From Laetiporus sulphureus 93-53 (Eukaryota; Basidiomycota; Agaricomycetes; Polyporales; Laetiporaceae), in assembly GCF_001632365.1 (NCBI RefSeq), contig NW_024468515.1, forward strand, positions 217,070-281,069: a DNA stretch of 64,000 nucleotides, in the 5' to 3' direction. Positions 25,576-38,626 of this stretch are shown in pieces. The notes beneath the pieces were generated by a model. It did no database searches and was not told where the DNA came from. It saw only the letters and a program-made list of their open reading frames with translations. Every line of letters starts with the position of its first letter. Within the stretch, counting starts at the first letter, position 1. A program made the translations under genes and the position numbers.

Positions 25576-27750
25576 TCAGCGACCATTGATAGTGGCTGTG
25601 GAGTCTCTCGTATTTGTATGAAGTCCTCCGTTAGCTCCCTCGTCTGGTATCCGGTTAGGGTGTTCAGGAATCTTCGCAATCTCAGCCTTCGCCTCTTCCC
25701 ATGCTGCGAGATTCTGAACGTCTCATGAGTAACGTGTGAACCAGACAACTTTTAACGAGCCCACCTTCTTGCACCAGTCACGATGACTGCGAGCCATACT
25801 GATGGCCATCTCCCTCAAGTCTGCAACCTTCTGTCGCTGGAAGCGATCTAAATCGGCCTGGATAGTCGAGCCGCAGTACTTGAGGTCCTGCGTAGATAAG
25901 TGTAACGCATCTTCCAGCTGCGAGCCACGAGTTACATTAATGAGCACATCCGCGAATTCTCCCGGTAGAACATACCTGTGATATCGTCTCCCGGGTCTTG
26001 CTAATCTGATTGCGCCTCGCAGTCTCGGGATCAACGTCCATCATTCCGTGCAAGGTGTAGCTCAGTGCATTCAGTAAACCCATACCAGGGGCTCGTCGCC
26101 TCACAGGGTTGGGTCCCGGGTGCGGTGGAAGATACATTGATGGCTCAGGCTGTGGCGCATCCGGCTCCTGTCCATCCTCTCCGTTTCCCTCCGCGATTCC
26201 ACCTCCTTGGTGTAGATTCGGACGTGAGGAGCTGAGGGAGCCGGCACGTCCCTGTGCGAGGGCCTCCTCAAGCCTCTGCGCTTCACGCTCGTTTTTCTCA
26301 AGCTCCTCAAGTTGCTCACGCTTCGCTTCCAGCTGATCCTGAGTCATCTCATATTGTGCGTGCTTCTGGTGTCGGTACGCCAACAGCTTCTTGATGATAG
26401 ACGCAAACTGGCTGTATTCGTGCAATGGTTCCGCCCAATCCTGCTCTATCTCTTGCAGCTGCGGAAAATTGGGGCATGTCAATTGTGCGTGAGAGTATTT
26501 AATCAGGCTTAGCTTACCAGATTGTTTGTGGACATAGATGTAGTATCGATGGCTTGGCCGGTCTTCTCGACTGCTGTCGAGAGCTGGCCAGTCTCATTCA
26601 GACTGAAGCCATTCAATGTTGCGCCGAGCTCAGAATAGTCTTGTGCGAAGTCTGATAGCCATTGTCAACTCTGCGCCGACATACTCCGCGGTGTGGCACG
26701 TACCTGACCATCGTTTCATCGCCCGCCGCGTCACCTTCTCCATTGGCCCACTCATGTGTGCAGCAAACTTGTTGGTGAATATCTCTGAGTCGGAGAATCG
26801 TTGATCTGGCTTGCGCAAGGGGTGTGAGGCAGATGGAGTGGGCAGCGCGGCGTATGCAGGTGATGCGTTCTGATCGGTTGGGTTATGGGATGGTGCTTGT
26901 AGAATATTCTTGGGTAATAATGATATTGGTGGTGAGTGCAGAACCTCTGTCTATCCAGACCATCAATCTCAAAAACAAAGTCACATGAGAAGGACAACGG
27001 AGATGCATACCCAAGAGACCTCTCCGTCCAAGAATCTGTGAAATACATGTTCGTTTGAGAGTATAGGATGTCTGGCGATGCGGTTCAAGAATGTTTGAAG
27101 CGTCCGCTTACGCCGCGCAATCATGGCAGCGTCTTCCTTTGCTCTTGCCTGCTTTACAGCATAGTCCCCAATGGTCTGTTTTGAGGGTATCGGAGGGATA
27201 ATGAACGTTGGGTACAATTTGACGAGGTTGTTCCGTAGCGACTCGAATTCTGAATAGCGGTGCTGGGCCTTAGCATCCTACGCTTACGAGATCAGCTAAG
27301 CTAGCATAGACAAGAGCAAATGTACGTACCCCTGCACGAATGACATAAGCTATATACGGTGAAGTCGAGTTCACAGACGTCTTCACTGCGTCCGTGATCT
27401 AATGGAGAATAAAGTGAGGTTATCCACAACCATTCACGGAGAGATTTGATTCCTTGGAGCGCGTATATACTAACCGATATCTCTACGTCCTCTCCAGAAT
27501 GTAGCCACCGATCGCGCGCACAGCAAAAGTCGCTCTTATTCGTCTGCGGCTGCCGATGGGAACCTTGTGAGGGAAATACTGGTCTTCGCGGTGATGGTGA
27601 TTGCAATGGTGAAGACAAGTCATGCGAGGGTGGAGGAAGTGGTGAAACGGGCTCCGAGACAGCTACTCTCGACATTGAGGATGCCGTGTCCGACTGCAGA
27701 CGATCAGGCTCTGCCTCGAATGGGTTCTCGTCTTCGATGAAGGATTCCAT
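25576..27750 (-). CDS. SNX41: Sorting nexin Snx41/Atg20 type (PX-BAR)
   Basis: This is a PX-BAR sorting nexin that binds PI3P on endosomes and works in retrieval from endosomes and in selective autophagy. The start at 27750 gives MESFIEDENPFEAEP; an ATG five codons upstream is less likely. The PX domain spans several exons: STSPYIAYVIRAG, then RYSEFESLRNNLVKLYP with FIIPPIPSKQTIGDYAVKQA, and RRKRTLQTFLNRIARHPIL. This is the usual signature, with the basic patch and the proline-rich loop. The BAR region follows (FAAHMSGPMEKVTRRAMKRW, LQEIEQDWAEPLHEYSQFAS, YRHQKHAQYEMTQDQLEAKR), with a low-complexity insert rich in Gly, Pro and Ser. The last exon reads NLAAWEEAKAEIAKIPEHPN, a family C-terminal segment. 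Snx41 and Atg20 are close paralogues, so the exact name is less sure than the family. Confidence 0.88.
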
Positions 27751-28222
27751 GATGGCGGTATACAAGAGAGACGGTCAAGGATCAGCAAGAGCTCTGCGCG
27801 TTGGATTGCAATTGAGGGTGGTAGACGAATGGAAGACTAAGCTAGAGTGCAGTGTATGTATTACCTTGGACGGCCGAAGCCTTGCGTCACGCGAATAAAC
27901 AAAGCGCTCGCTCATTAGACGTTAGACAATCGTATTCATTCGTCAAGACATCAGGTCATTGCACTACATACGGCATTGGATCCAAGGCGCATAATCTCGT
28001 CCGGGATGGGAGAATGGAAATGGCACTTGAGAGAGATGTAACAACTACGGTGGAGAGAATAGAAACCGAGTAGAAACAAGAAACTTAAGGGTAATGCATG
28101 CGATGGGGAGAAAGGAACAGCAGAGGCTACATTGGCGTAGGGGATACAGTGCAGATATGGGAACGACCCCGAGTCCGACATACCAAAGACGAAAATTTGA
28201 ACCCGAGGATGCGATTTTCAAC
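27751..28222. promoter_or_regulatory. Sorting-nexin promoter and neighbouring 3' UTR
   Basis: About 470 bp with no supported coding frame. Both neighbours are on the - strand, so this holds the sorting-nexin promoter (right of its ATG at 27750) and the 3' UTR of the acidic nuclear protein. Confidence 0.35.
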
Positions 28223-31067
28223 TCATAAGCCAAAAGACGGCCCAGAGGAGTTTCCACTGCCGCGTTGCATGGAACTCGCAGCACGAGATTTGTGGTTGGG
28301 ATGGTGATGATGCGTGCGATGAGGCTGCTGGTGGCGGTACTGAGCCGGCTTTGCCATCATCTTGCGTTTCATCATTGCTTTTTCCCTGCGTAGTTCCTTC
28401 TTTGACGCTTTGTACGCTTGATGACCAGAAGAGGGGGTCGGCGTACGATCTCCGTCACGCGTCAGGAGATCATTTTGGACTGTGCTTTTGCTCTTGGAGT
28501 GCCTGCGGGATTTCTTGTCGTTCGGCTTGGATTGCGCGAGCATAGCGCTGAGCGAGCTCATGCCACCAAACACACTGAGTCCAGTATCGGAAGCAGAGCC
28601 TTCCATGTTGGAAGCGATGGCACTTTCACGAGTGCGTCGGAAAGTCGCCATTGGAATGCGGTCCCAGCGGCTCAAATTCCGAATCAAAGCACCGTTCCCG
28701 ACGCTGCTGGCCATCGCCAGTTGACCAAATGACTGGGTATCGTGCTCATAACCGATCGGCTCAGGGTCGAGGAAGGACGGATCCAGCACGTCGTCAAGGT
28801 CGATCGCATCAGTGGACGGAGCCTCTGACGTCGGCACTTGTGACTGAGTAAACGTCTCATCAGAGGATTGGGTTGATGAGAGAGCCGACTCAGAGGGCGG
28901 ATCAACCTACGTCACACATTCGGCTAAGGTTAGCGCGAGTTTGCATACACAGAGTACAGATACGTACAGCGCCAGAACCAGACCCATTACAATCCGCTTC
29001 GAGACGCTTCCTGCGGCGCTTGGCAAGTGCTTGTGACCTTGGAAATGGGCTCGGGACGCATCCCCCTTTCCCGTCGATGACAGCGGAAGCATGCTCGCTA
29101 TGCGCTACAGGATTGAATTCTCCCATCGCAGGGGCACCACTGGCATGTTTCCTAAACGGCGTATAAGACCTTCCTGCAGACTTCTCCATCTCCATATCCT
29201 CCAAATCCTCTAATGAAATCCTGCCAGAGAGGATGTCTGCGGGAGTAGGCGCAGAGGCCGTCTGCTTGGCCGGAAAGGACGCAAGAGCGATACGGACACT
29301 TTCTGAGGCATTTGGGGGCAGCTCCGGAGAGCTGGGAATGGTACCGACTGTGGAGAGAGGGTCGATAGCCGAGACAGTAGTCGGCCAGCGGAACAGCATC
29401 ATCGCACGGGAATTAGGCAAACCGTCCGAGTCGACAAGCTCATCCTCGGTGGTCTCACCGTCTGTTTCCTTCAGAAGCATGTCGTCCACTGTCTCGGAGC
29501 CGCCCGACTCAGACTGAGTGTCATCTTCTCGGCTGTTTTGCATATCCACGTCCCCGTCAGCTGCTTGTAGTCCGAGACCGAGATCGAAGAGGTTCTGCGA
29601 TGTGGTATTGCTCATGGGGATGTGGCCATCCCAGCCAAAAGAGAGACCGTCGAGCTCCAAGCCGAACTCGAACTCGCCCGGCGCCCGACGCACTTGCACG
29701 GACGGATCGATGTCCATGAGAAACAGAGCGTCCTCCTCATCAGCGGACATCGAACTTGCAGGCTCGGAATCCGACCAGGGGTCAAATGGATCGTGGACAT
29801 GCATCCCCGGCGAGGACTCAGATTCGGAAGACGAATCATCCAAATTGGCGAAGAACAGATCGGCATCGAGAGACGACTCTTCATCATCGCTCCAGCCGGG
29901 TCCTCCGTCGCCGAAAGTCACCCCGATTCGGCTGCTTGTATCGTCGTCGTCGACATCCTCCAATCCACCACCCTCTGTGTCCGCATCCTCATCCGCATCG
30001 TCAGCAACATCACTTTCACTGTCGGTCTCGCTGTCTTCATGGTCACCGCTGCTTGCGCTGCTATCAATATCAGCGTCCTCTTCGTCCAGTCCCACACTGC
30101 TCTGTCTCGGCCGAATCTCCCAACTGCTACTCGCATGATCATGTCTTTTCCCCTCGTTCGAAACTCGTCTGTTTTCGCCCTTCGTGAACTCACCGCGTCG
30201 CAATGACAGTGTCTCTTCGTGAACCTCCGAGTCCAGAGAAGACAGGTCCGAGTCGCTACCAGACGAATCTGATGAACTTGTATGCGACGACGTTGATGCG
30301 GCAGAGACGAATGTTGGGAACCTCTCGGAATGCGCATCATCGCTGAATGACTTGATCGGGTTCTTGACATACTTCGGAGCAGACGCTTTACGGCCGATCG
30401 TGGTTTTGCCCTTGTGCTTCTGGCCGCTTCTTATAACCGCAAGGTTCTTCTTCGCCGCGAGGTGCGTGCCAACTTGCTTGCCCTTTCCTGCCTTTCCACC
30501 GCGATACGAGGAAGAGCCGTGAGTGTCGTCTGACTCTGCGATTCCATTTATCGAGCCTTGACGCGACGCTAATAACGGTGCTTTTGCTTCTTCTCGTGAG
30601 GCAGCGATCGCCTTGGGAGGGCGGCCTCTGCGTTTGGGAGCAGTGCGATTCAGGACACTGGCCGCCAAAAGATGGGCATTGGTGCCTGTAAAAACGGAAC
30701 TCGCTGGACCATCGTACGGGTTGGGTGGAGACGAGCTTAGCAGCGTGCGTTGCTGCACTCCGCTGACGCCTGTCCCGACAGGACCTGTGGTCGCCCGCCT
30801 GCCGAATTTTAGACTGGGGGGAAGGGTCAACTTGATTTTTAAGGAAGTAGTCGTCGCTGAGCCGCTCGCGGTAGAGGCGTTCGAAGTAAGCGTAGAGCGA
30901 GCCGAAGCTATGGATGCGTTGTTTGTGCTGCTCTGAGTGGGAGCAGCTCTGTTCTGACAGGTGCATTCGCTCTCGCAGACCGGACATATGTCGTCGTCGT
31001 CGTCCTCCGGAGAAAGAGGGCTCGCGTCTGTGACGGCGCCTACGATATGGGGATGAGCAGACGACAT
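28223..31067 (-). CDS. Acidic AT-hook protein, possibly Ifh1/CRF1-like co-regulator
   Basis: Two exons (31067-28968 and 28906-28223) joined by a 61-bp GT-AG intron give about 927 residues. Near the N-terminus is a cysteine cluster, CPVCESECTC. An AT-hook (KRRGRPPKA) suggests binding to AT-rich DNA. The central part is extremely acidic and Ser-rich, with the motifs DLFFANLDDSSSESES, EDALFLMDIDP and LDGLSFGWDGHIPMSNT. The last exon is basic, with a Lys/Arg-rich segment (KKELRREKAMMKRKMMAK) and a His-rich tail. The layout fits a chromatin or transcription co-regulator. A link to Ifh1/CRF1, the co-activators of ribosomal-protein genes, is a guess from the acidic motifs and the N-terminal cysteines. 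Confidence 0.75.
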
Positions 31068-31693
31068 TGAGGGAGCTTTTTGTTTTTGGAGATCTGCGCA
31101 TGTGGATTAGTGTCATCTTCATTCAACGCAGATGGGTATGGAATGTGTAAAGGGTAACGGGACACAACGGCGTCATGCGGCATGTATTTACTGAGGACGG
31201 GCGTACGGGAGTTCGGTGACATTGATCGTAGATAAGAACGATCAATATGAGGCCCGGCCGCCGCAGGCCAGCAGGTCTTACGATGATGAGGTAGTCGGGG
31301 GATACACCGAGCGTGGTGAGAGGCAACGAGGCGAGCACTGGGCCCTGGTGAGAACGAAGGCGGAACACGTACTTGAGACCATGTTCTTTTTTGCCATTTG
31401 TTAGAAGAAACTGGCATCTGTTTTGCGAATAATGATCCAGGTTGGCTGCAGGGTGCCTAGGGCAGAGAGATAGCGAGGGTAGGATGCAAAACGCTCCGGA
31501 GGGTGAGACACGGCCGAGCGCTCAGCGCAACCGAAGTCGTGGGATTGAGTCTTTGCACGCGATCAAATATTCAGCTGCCTCGCCCCATCATCTCTATCGT
31601 TCCTGTATCCCACAATTTATTTTCACCTATTTTTTCTCTCCGTCATACCAAACGCTCGCGTTCAGAATTCCTCATCGGTCTCCGCCCCAAAGC
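31068..31693. promoter_or_regulatory. Divergent promoter region
   Basis: About 630 bp between the ATG of the acidic protein (-) and the ATG of BFR2 (+), so both promoters lie here. A pyrimidine-rich tract precedes the BFR2 ATG (about 31.61-31.65 kb). No other clear element was seen. Confidence 0.4.
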
Positions 31694-33449
31694 ATGTCTC
31701 GTATGTATGTTCTTACGCGCAACAACTTAGTCTGAGTTGCTGAACGTTGACATGCATTTCAAAGACGGTCCCTCGCTCAGCAGTTGATTGAACTGTCCGA
31801 CGCTGCGCCTGTCGGTGCGTATGTTCAAAGGATCAGGCTTGCTCGTACTCAAACCGGTCCTCCCATCAGACTTCGATCCTGAGGATGTGCTGGCGGGCGT
31901 GAACCCAGAAGACGAGCCTGCGCTCGACAACTCCGCAGCTAGAGACCATTATGTTGATGTCGCGTGAGTCTTGATGTCTGCTATCTGACAAGCCTGCTCA
32001 CGGAACAACCACCTTTAGTCCCTCCACGTTGCGCAAACTGAATCAAGCCGTATCAGATCCGAAGTATGAAGGCGTTCGCGCCACACGCAAGCAGCTTTTC
32101 GAAAATGCGAATAGGGGTACCGAAAGCGAGTCAGAAGCAAGCTCAATGGAAGATGAATCGGTGCCTCGCCAGTCAGGAGACGAGGGACAAGAGACCGAAG
32201 ATGAAGACAGCAGTGGGGACAGCAACGTGTCTTCTCATACATTGAGCGAGGATGAGGGACCTCGACGCGACAGACCCTCACCTGACACTCCAAGCGCTAC
32301 CGCTTTGAATGAAGCACGCAATCCGGCCGAGACAGAACATAACGATGACCTTGCATTCACTCTTCGCAGGACCCGCGAAGAAGATCGCGAAAAGGGCAAG
32401 GCCGTCGCCCGTCAGATCGTGCGTTTTAATGTATTCTGTTCGTGGTCATAACCTGAGGTCGGCTTTCTATTGCAGGGCCTTTGGGATAACCTGCTAGATG
32501 CGCGAATACAGCTTCAGAAAGTTGTTACTACGGCAAATAGACTACCGGAGGTAGGCTCGTCTTTAGGGCAATGTGGCATATGCGTGTTCCTCTAATCGAT
32601 CGACAATAGGCCGTGCACCTTGCAGAGCTCATGCGACATCAACCTGCACGCGATTCTCTTGAAACCATGTTCCGGGAAGCGGAGGCGCTTACCGAAGAAT
32701 TGTTCGCACTGCAGGAGGTGAGGGGCGCTTCGTGTCGCCAATCGATGAGGCAACTGATCCTCGTGCAGGGGCTTCTGGAACGTAATGAATCTATCGCAAT
32801 TCCTCCACGCAAGCGGCGCAGGATAGCCACCGAGGAAGAGATGTCGTATGACCACTCCGCCTATCTTGGTGACCTCTCCTCAGCTGCTTCTGCGCTCGAG
32901 GCGAGCTATCACTCGCACCTCGTTCACACGTTGGCGAAGTGGTCTGCCAAGGTTCAGGCTGTTGCACCGAGCGTTCTGCTCGGCAATCGCAACGCCTTCA
33001 GTAAAGATACGAGAAATCAGAATGGCGTGGTAGGCATGGTCGACGACATTCTGCGGACCGACGCCAGCAAGCTGCTCAGCCGGACGCGCACTCGCAAGAG
33101 CAAAGGCAAGCGACTGGGATCTACTGATGGTGAAGGCAATGGAGACGATGCCGAAAAGGAAGACACAGAACTATTCGATGATCTCGACTTTTACCAACAG
33201 CTACTGCGAGACGTCATTCGGGCGCGTGGGAGCGACTCACAGGGCGGCGAACAGGACTGGATGGCTCATCAGAGGGAAAGAAAGGCAAAGCACAAACAGA
33301 AGATCGACACGAAGGCGAGTAAAGGAAGGAAGTTGCGCTATGAAGTCCATCCGAAGCTGCAGAACTTCATGGTGTCCGTTCCTGTGACGCATGGTTGGCA
33401 CGAGGAGCAGATCGATGGGCTATTCAGTTCGTTGCTTGGAGCGGGCTAA
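31694..33449 (+). CDS. BFR2: Bfr2/AATF (Che-1) ribosome-biogenesis protein
   Basis: This is a nucleolar SSU-processome factor needed for 18S rRNA maturation. Exon 1 is only 11 nt (31694-31704, donor GTATGT), and splicing gives MSRIRSLAQQLIELSDAAPV. The next exons give DFDPEDVLAG and HYVDVAPSTLRKLNQAVSDP, a family signature. An acidic, Ser-rich low-complexity stretch follows. The AATF leucine-zipper-like region is next (GLWDNLLDARIQLQKVVTTA, LPE, LAELMRHQPA). The C-terminal domain carries HLVHTLAKWSAKVQAVAPS, FDDLDFYQQLLRDVIRARG, LRYEVHPKLQNFMV and GLFSSLLGAG. A 51-bp in-frame segment at 32718-32768 has GT-AG ends and is probably an intron. Intact; identity is secure. Confidence 0.93.
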
Positions 33450-33666
33450 TCTATCATGTATCAACTCCAGAATGCGATTTTGTTTGCATTTGTTCAATTG
33501 GCGGGGCGTTTCTGCCCCATTATTCCTTGAGGCAGTCACTCGTGGTCTGCATTTACAAAGAGCTCGATATACATGCGAACTGCAGTCAGGAATCAGGATG
33601 GCTAAAAATACACATTACGCAAGATTATCGATACAACTCCTTATGATGGGTCGACCTTCCATCCAT
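33450..33666. other. Short spacer between convergent BFR2 and POL3
   Basis: About 220 bp between facing stop codons. It is AT-richer than the genes and should carry both 3' ends. No gene is expected. Confidence 0.4.
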
Positions 33667-36600
33667 TTACCAAAGTTCATGATCAAAGCGTGCCAGGGTG
33701 GTATTTGCATCTTCGACGTCCTTCTGCGCCTTCTTGCGCATGTAGAAGATAGGACAGTCCCTGCTCGTGCACAAGACATCCTGAGAATGATATTGATCAG
33801 CAGATCCTCTGCTGACAGCCCGAGCCACCAACCTGATGCAACGAGCCTTGACATCGCTGACATTGGGTCCAGAGCCGGGAGAAGCGAACTTGGAATTCTG
33901 ATGTCGTTGTGACCTGACCGGGACAGACTCAACGTTCTGGTCACAAGACCTTATTTTGAACCGCATTACCTGCTTCTGATACAGCTCCCCAATTCGTGGT
34001 CGGCAGTTGTTACATACGGCGCCGTCTGCCAGATGCTATGTCAGTACTTGCCTGACAGCCCATTCAAAAGGTAGCTCACCCTTGATGCTGTTGTTCGCAC
34101 GTAGCGGCGTCTTGCAGCCCATACACGTCGCTGTCTTCACCGCAAACTTCATTAAACCGCCGACAGTCGGAGTGGCAATTTGAATTGTGCGAGTGTGTTC
34201 GCCAGACACTGACAGGGTATCCCGTTAATACCACACCCACCACTCGAACAACAGTTGACTTACAGAGCGACGTCGCTTTTTCGCCGAGGATGGGCTCGAA
34301 GATCCTCATCAAGGGATTGGAAAGTTGGTTCTCGAGATAGTACTTGGTGTCTATAGGGATGTTGTTCTCCAAGACGTAGATGGGATCCTCTGACTTCTCA
34401 TACGCCGCAGCACCTGTGAGTAGGCAATGTCAGTTGCGACATACTACCTATGATATGACTATCGCACCTTTCACACCCTTGATGATTACATACGCCACAC
34501 GGTCACCGAGAGCAGGGGCAGAACCTGTGTAGTGATAGTCGTCGTCAATATCGGCAGCATGGCAGATCGTTTGGTTTTCTGACGCACCTGCATCTCGTTG
34601 CTTCATGCGCTCCGCCAACTCAACATGCGCTTGCTTTGCAGCGTAATCTACCATTACAGTATGTTAGCGCACTTTCTGTTTGCGCAATCTCAGGAGCCAC
34701 CCTACCTGACTTCGCAAGAGCCTTTGTGATCACAAGTTGAGACATGTCAACCTTGTTCTGTAGGAGATCGGAGATGATCTGCTTGGTATATCTGAGCTTA
34801 GTCATTAGCACAACCTTGCAGGCGAAGTGTTTCATGCTCACTCCTCGGCACCCTTGACATCGCGGTCGATGAGCATCTTGTGCAGACATGTCTCAATAAC
34901 CGTCGACACAAGCCGGCAATTGTCCCGTCGCACAGTCTAGCACAAAATCGTATCAGCCCTCGTCCAAGCATGACATCACCCCAACGATGCAGACCTCGAT
35001 ACCCTTTGTGTCCATCTTGTCATATTTATCTGGTCTAGTCCAGTACAAGCCGGCATACCGCTTCTTGCTGATCAGCAAATACGGGAAATACACCTTCTCG
35101 AACTCGAGCTTGATCGGTTTGATAAACTTTGCGGTTACGAAATCTGCTGCCTGGCTTCCCAATGCCATCACGGTAGGCAGATCGGTAGGCCCGAACTTGA
35201 CCATGACAGAATCTGTGTCACCATAGATGATCTGTGCGTCGTGCGAGTGGCCGTTAGCGACGCAGTACTCTGCCTCTACTTCCTATGGTAGTCAAACTCA
35301 AATCAGACTGAGCTGTTCATGGGGATGGGTAATATAATCCTGACCTGTTTCGTCTTCTCGATCATTTGACGGCCATAGGCTGTGGTACTAGACGAGATAG
35401 GCAGACAAGGCAGCTTGCCGATAGTGGCGCCCGTGAAACCATATACAGAGTTCGCACTGATCTACAGCAACAGCCAGTCAGACGCGTTCATAGAGAATAC
35501 CATAGACCGCCCACCGACCTTCAGCGCTAATTGTCGACCATCGAGCACTGCACGCTTGAACGGATCTGTCTCTTTCTTCAGATCAGCCTTCGCACGCTTT
35601 CGTGCAGCGATGAGATCCTCAAGGATGGTAGGAAGAAGACCCTTTCGCTTCGATGATGTGACAAAGAAATCTGAAGGGTCGCCAGTCAGCGATACCAATC
35701 ACTGCAGAAACAACAGTACGTTTCACCGTTATTCGGCGTCTGAATGTAGTCTACATCCTTCACGAGGTTGAGCCTGTCGATAGTGGACTTCTCCAGCAGC
35801 GTGGTATAGCAGAGATTGTGCGCCATCATAATGGATGGATACAGGGAGCTGAAGTCCAGCGTCGCGATGGGCACATCGTAATAGCCCTTCTTGGGCTCAA
35901 TGACGGTAGCACCTTCGTACTGCTCATCCGACCCTGAGATCGTGATGTGATATGAATACCAGACGGCCGAGCGAGATAAGGAGCATCGTACCTTCACCCT
36001 TCAGCGCAGGTACGATGTAGCCATCATCGTTCGCTTTCCGGAACAGCTGCGATAACACCTTAATCGACTGCCCTCGCGACAGCAAATAGTTGAACGGCAC
36101 CCCCGTCACGCGGGCCATCTCCGTATAATTGACGAAGCACATCAGCTTGTCCATCAGCCTCTGCGGCAAATACGCATCCTTCAGACAATACACCGCCAGT
36201 CGGCGTCGCGACTCCGGCCCGCCATTTTGCAGAAATGTGATAACCGAGTGGTGAACGTCTTCTTTCTGCTCGCCGAGGAATCGCGCACAGACGGAATTGA
36301 GCGTGTAGCTGCGTAGCTTGTGTTCGCGCTGCATGTACTGCAGGATATCGACTTGCAGTCTGCCGTCCAGTGCGGTGTCTTTCGAATCGCGTTGGCCAAA
36401 CGCCTTTGACGAGAAGTGCGTTTCCTTTGTCTGTGATCTCACACCTGATGAGGATCACGGTCTCATTAGTGAGCGCAGTCATTTTGTACGCGAATACCAA
36501 CCTCTCAAGCGTCCTAAAAACGGGAATTTATCCGCCTTGAGGGCTTTTGCTCGGTCGAGTAGATATGGTAAATCAAAGTTTGCAATGTTATATCCGATAA

Positions 36601-38086
36601 CGACGTCCGGATCGACTTCCTCTACGAACTTCTGCCAAGAAAGCAGTAGTTTTGCTTCGTCGTCGAAGGATAAAACCTGCGAACCGACAATGTTCGCACA
36701 AGAATTGAGAGTAAAGACATTGCGGATGAACGGCTTGCTTTCGCCTGGAGGATGGGCAGTAAGTCAGAAATTCTAGACCGCATGGCTTTTTAGCGATGTG
36801 GACAACGAACCCTGCCGCGTGACCATGTTCGCGATCTGGATGACAGGGTCGACATTCGCCTCAGGGAATATGCCTTTACGGCCAGCACATTCGATATCAA
36901 AGCTGAGTATGCGCAATGGCGCGATGTGCGACCACTGTCCCTCTGGCGAATGTGAGATGAATTTGTCCCATCTTCGTCGACAGGATATTAGTCGCACCAA
37001 CTGGGAAAGGCCCGAAGTCGTACCTGACAATCAGCTCTATTTGACAATGGGACTTCTTCTTGCTCGGTTCCACCAGCTGGTAGTTGCACGGCCGGATCTC
37101 GATCCAGTTCATCCCCACTACCTGCGTCGGCTTGTTAGTCGCGAATGTTCATTAACACGATTTTACCAACCTTAGTATCAATCATGAATCGGAGGGTGTA
37201 GGCAATGTTGCTCTCATACGTGTTGACTGACCCAGGGAAGAGGTCGCGGAAGTTGCATTCTCCTCGCTCGAAGATGCGTGATCACCAGCGGAGCACCTCA
37301 GTCACGAGCATTTTGCCGTAGAAATGAGCTACTCATCTCGTATTCTCGGCAGACTGCGTTGGTCGACGACAGTAATTTTGAGGAAGATCACCCAGTCATC
37401 ACCTCTGTACCCCCATAAACTGCGGCGCTTGACGAACTCGACGCTTCTAACCGCGCCACCATTTCCAGCGTTCTAGTAGGGCCCTTCTTAAGCTGAGTTG
37501 CACACTACAGCGAACGGCACTCACGTTCAGGTATTGTTCAAAGGACCAGGTATCACTCTCCGCAAAGCCACGAGGGGCGGGTATATAGAAATAGGGCTGA
37601 AAGTCTGTGATGATTGCCAGTACGCTGTGTCCAGCCTGTGCACGCATGAGAATCGAAAGTAGTGGAACGTATACGGAGAACGTACTTCAGTCACACCGTA
37701 CATCCTGAGACCAAGGTTTCCGCTCCCTTGGTCAATTGCTTCTTCAATATCGATCTGCTGGAATACTGGGTTCACTCGTGAACAAGGCCACCCACATCGC
37801 GCTCAACGACTAAGCTTACTAATGCTGTCCTTCGTCTCATCAAGAGGCGGCAGAGTCGCTCTTGCCCAGCAATCTGCACCTCCCTCAGCGTCTGCAGTGC
37901 ATATCGCGCATCAGTTAAACATCGATGAGCGCGCCATGGCAGTCTCGTACCCTTCGATTCGCCCGCCTCCTCTTTCAACCGCTCAAGGACATCTGCAAAT
38001 GAGGGCTGTTGCGTTTGTTGAGAGCCGCTGAACGAGGAGCCTTTCTCAGCGAGTTTCCTCCGCTTGGCTAACGGTTGGCTCTCCAT
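33667..38086 (-). CDS. POL3: DNA polymerase delta catalytic subunit (family B)
   Basis: This is the lagging-strand replicative polymerase with proofreading exonuclease. The start at 38086 gives [16 protein letters not shown]. The next exons read [18 protein letters not shown] and [16 protein letters not shown]. Exonuclease motifs are present: Exo I in [19 protein letters not shown] and Exo II in [18 protein letters not shown]. Polymerase motif A is [17 protein letters not shown]. Motif B is [12 protein letters not shown] spliced to [19 protein letters not shown]. Motif C is [14 protein letters not shown]. The C-terminal cysteine modules are complete: CysA ([12 protein letters not shown], then CNNCRP) and CysB ([10 protein letters not shown] joined to [13 protein letters not shown]). 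CysB binds the 4Fe-4S cluster in this family. The gene is broken by many short introns; I verified the splice phase at several junctions. It ends FDHELW. Intact and secure. Confidence 0.95.
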
Positions 38087-38626
38087 AGCGTTCTTGAACG
38101 TCTGCGTAGCAGTGCTGTAGACATGGCGCGTCGTGACGTGATTCCCTGATACAAGATACGACTGTACTGACCGAAGCAAGGGCACGTTCTCTTTCGATGA
38201 CAATGTGGACATATCTCCCGCGTAATCTGCGAAGAAATAGCAGAGCAGAGGAAGAAATGTCGCGGATGCGACGCAGTGGATGTGACGGCGAGACGCGTCT
38301 CGGCTAATGCACACGACGCGCTTGGTCTTGTTTGGATTGTGGCGCTGGACTTGTTGCAAATATTCTGATGCGCTCTCGATCGCAAGTCTGCCGCTTCACA
38401 GCGTTCGGTGATCTTCTCGACTCATTCGTTTACTCTTCTCGGAACCGTCTAGCGTGCGCCTTAGTCATCACAGCCAGCAGTCTATTAGCTTTGTAACTCT
38501 AACGTTCTACGGAAGTTCTGCATCTCGACTTGTATCCTCCACCACATTGTACCGGATATCCTGCAGCTACTTTGCATCCATTCTCATTTCCACCTGTCTA
38601 CATCTGCTCTCAATTTCGAGCTTGTC
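38087..38626. promoter_or_regulatory. Divergent promoter region POL3 / VMS1
   Basis: About 540 bp between two start codons on opposite strands. The - strand frame of POL3's first exon stays open upstream to 38359, but the family-like protein begins at the ATG at 38086. I saw no specific cell-cycle element such as an ACGCGT core. Confidence 0.4.

Noticed and set aside
29518..30138. 206-codon Ser-rich frame on the + strand, with two more overlapping + frames
   Set aside because: Antisense shadow of the acidic Asp/Ser-rich coding region on the - strand; the low-complexity composition leaves the other frames open.
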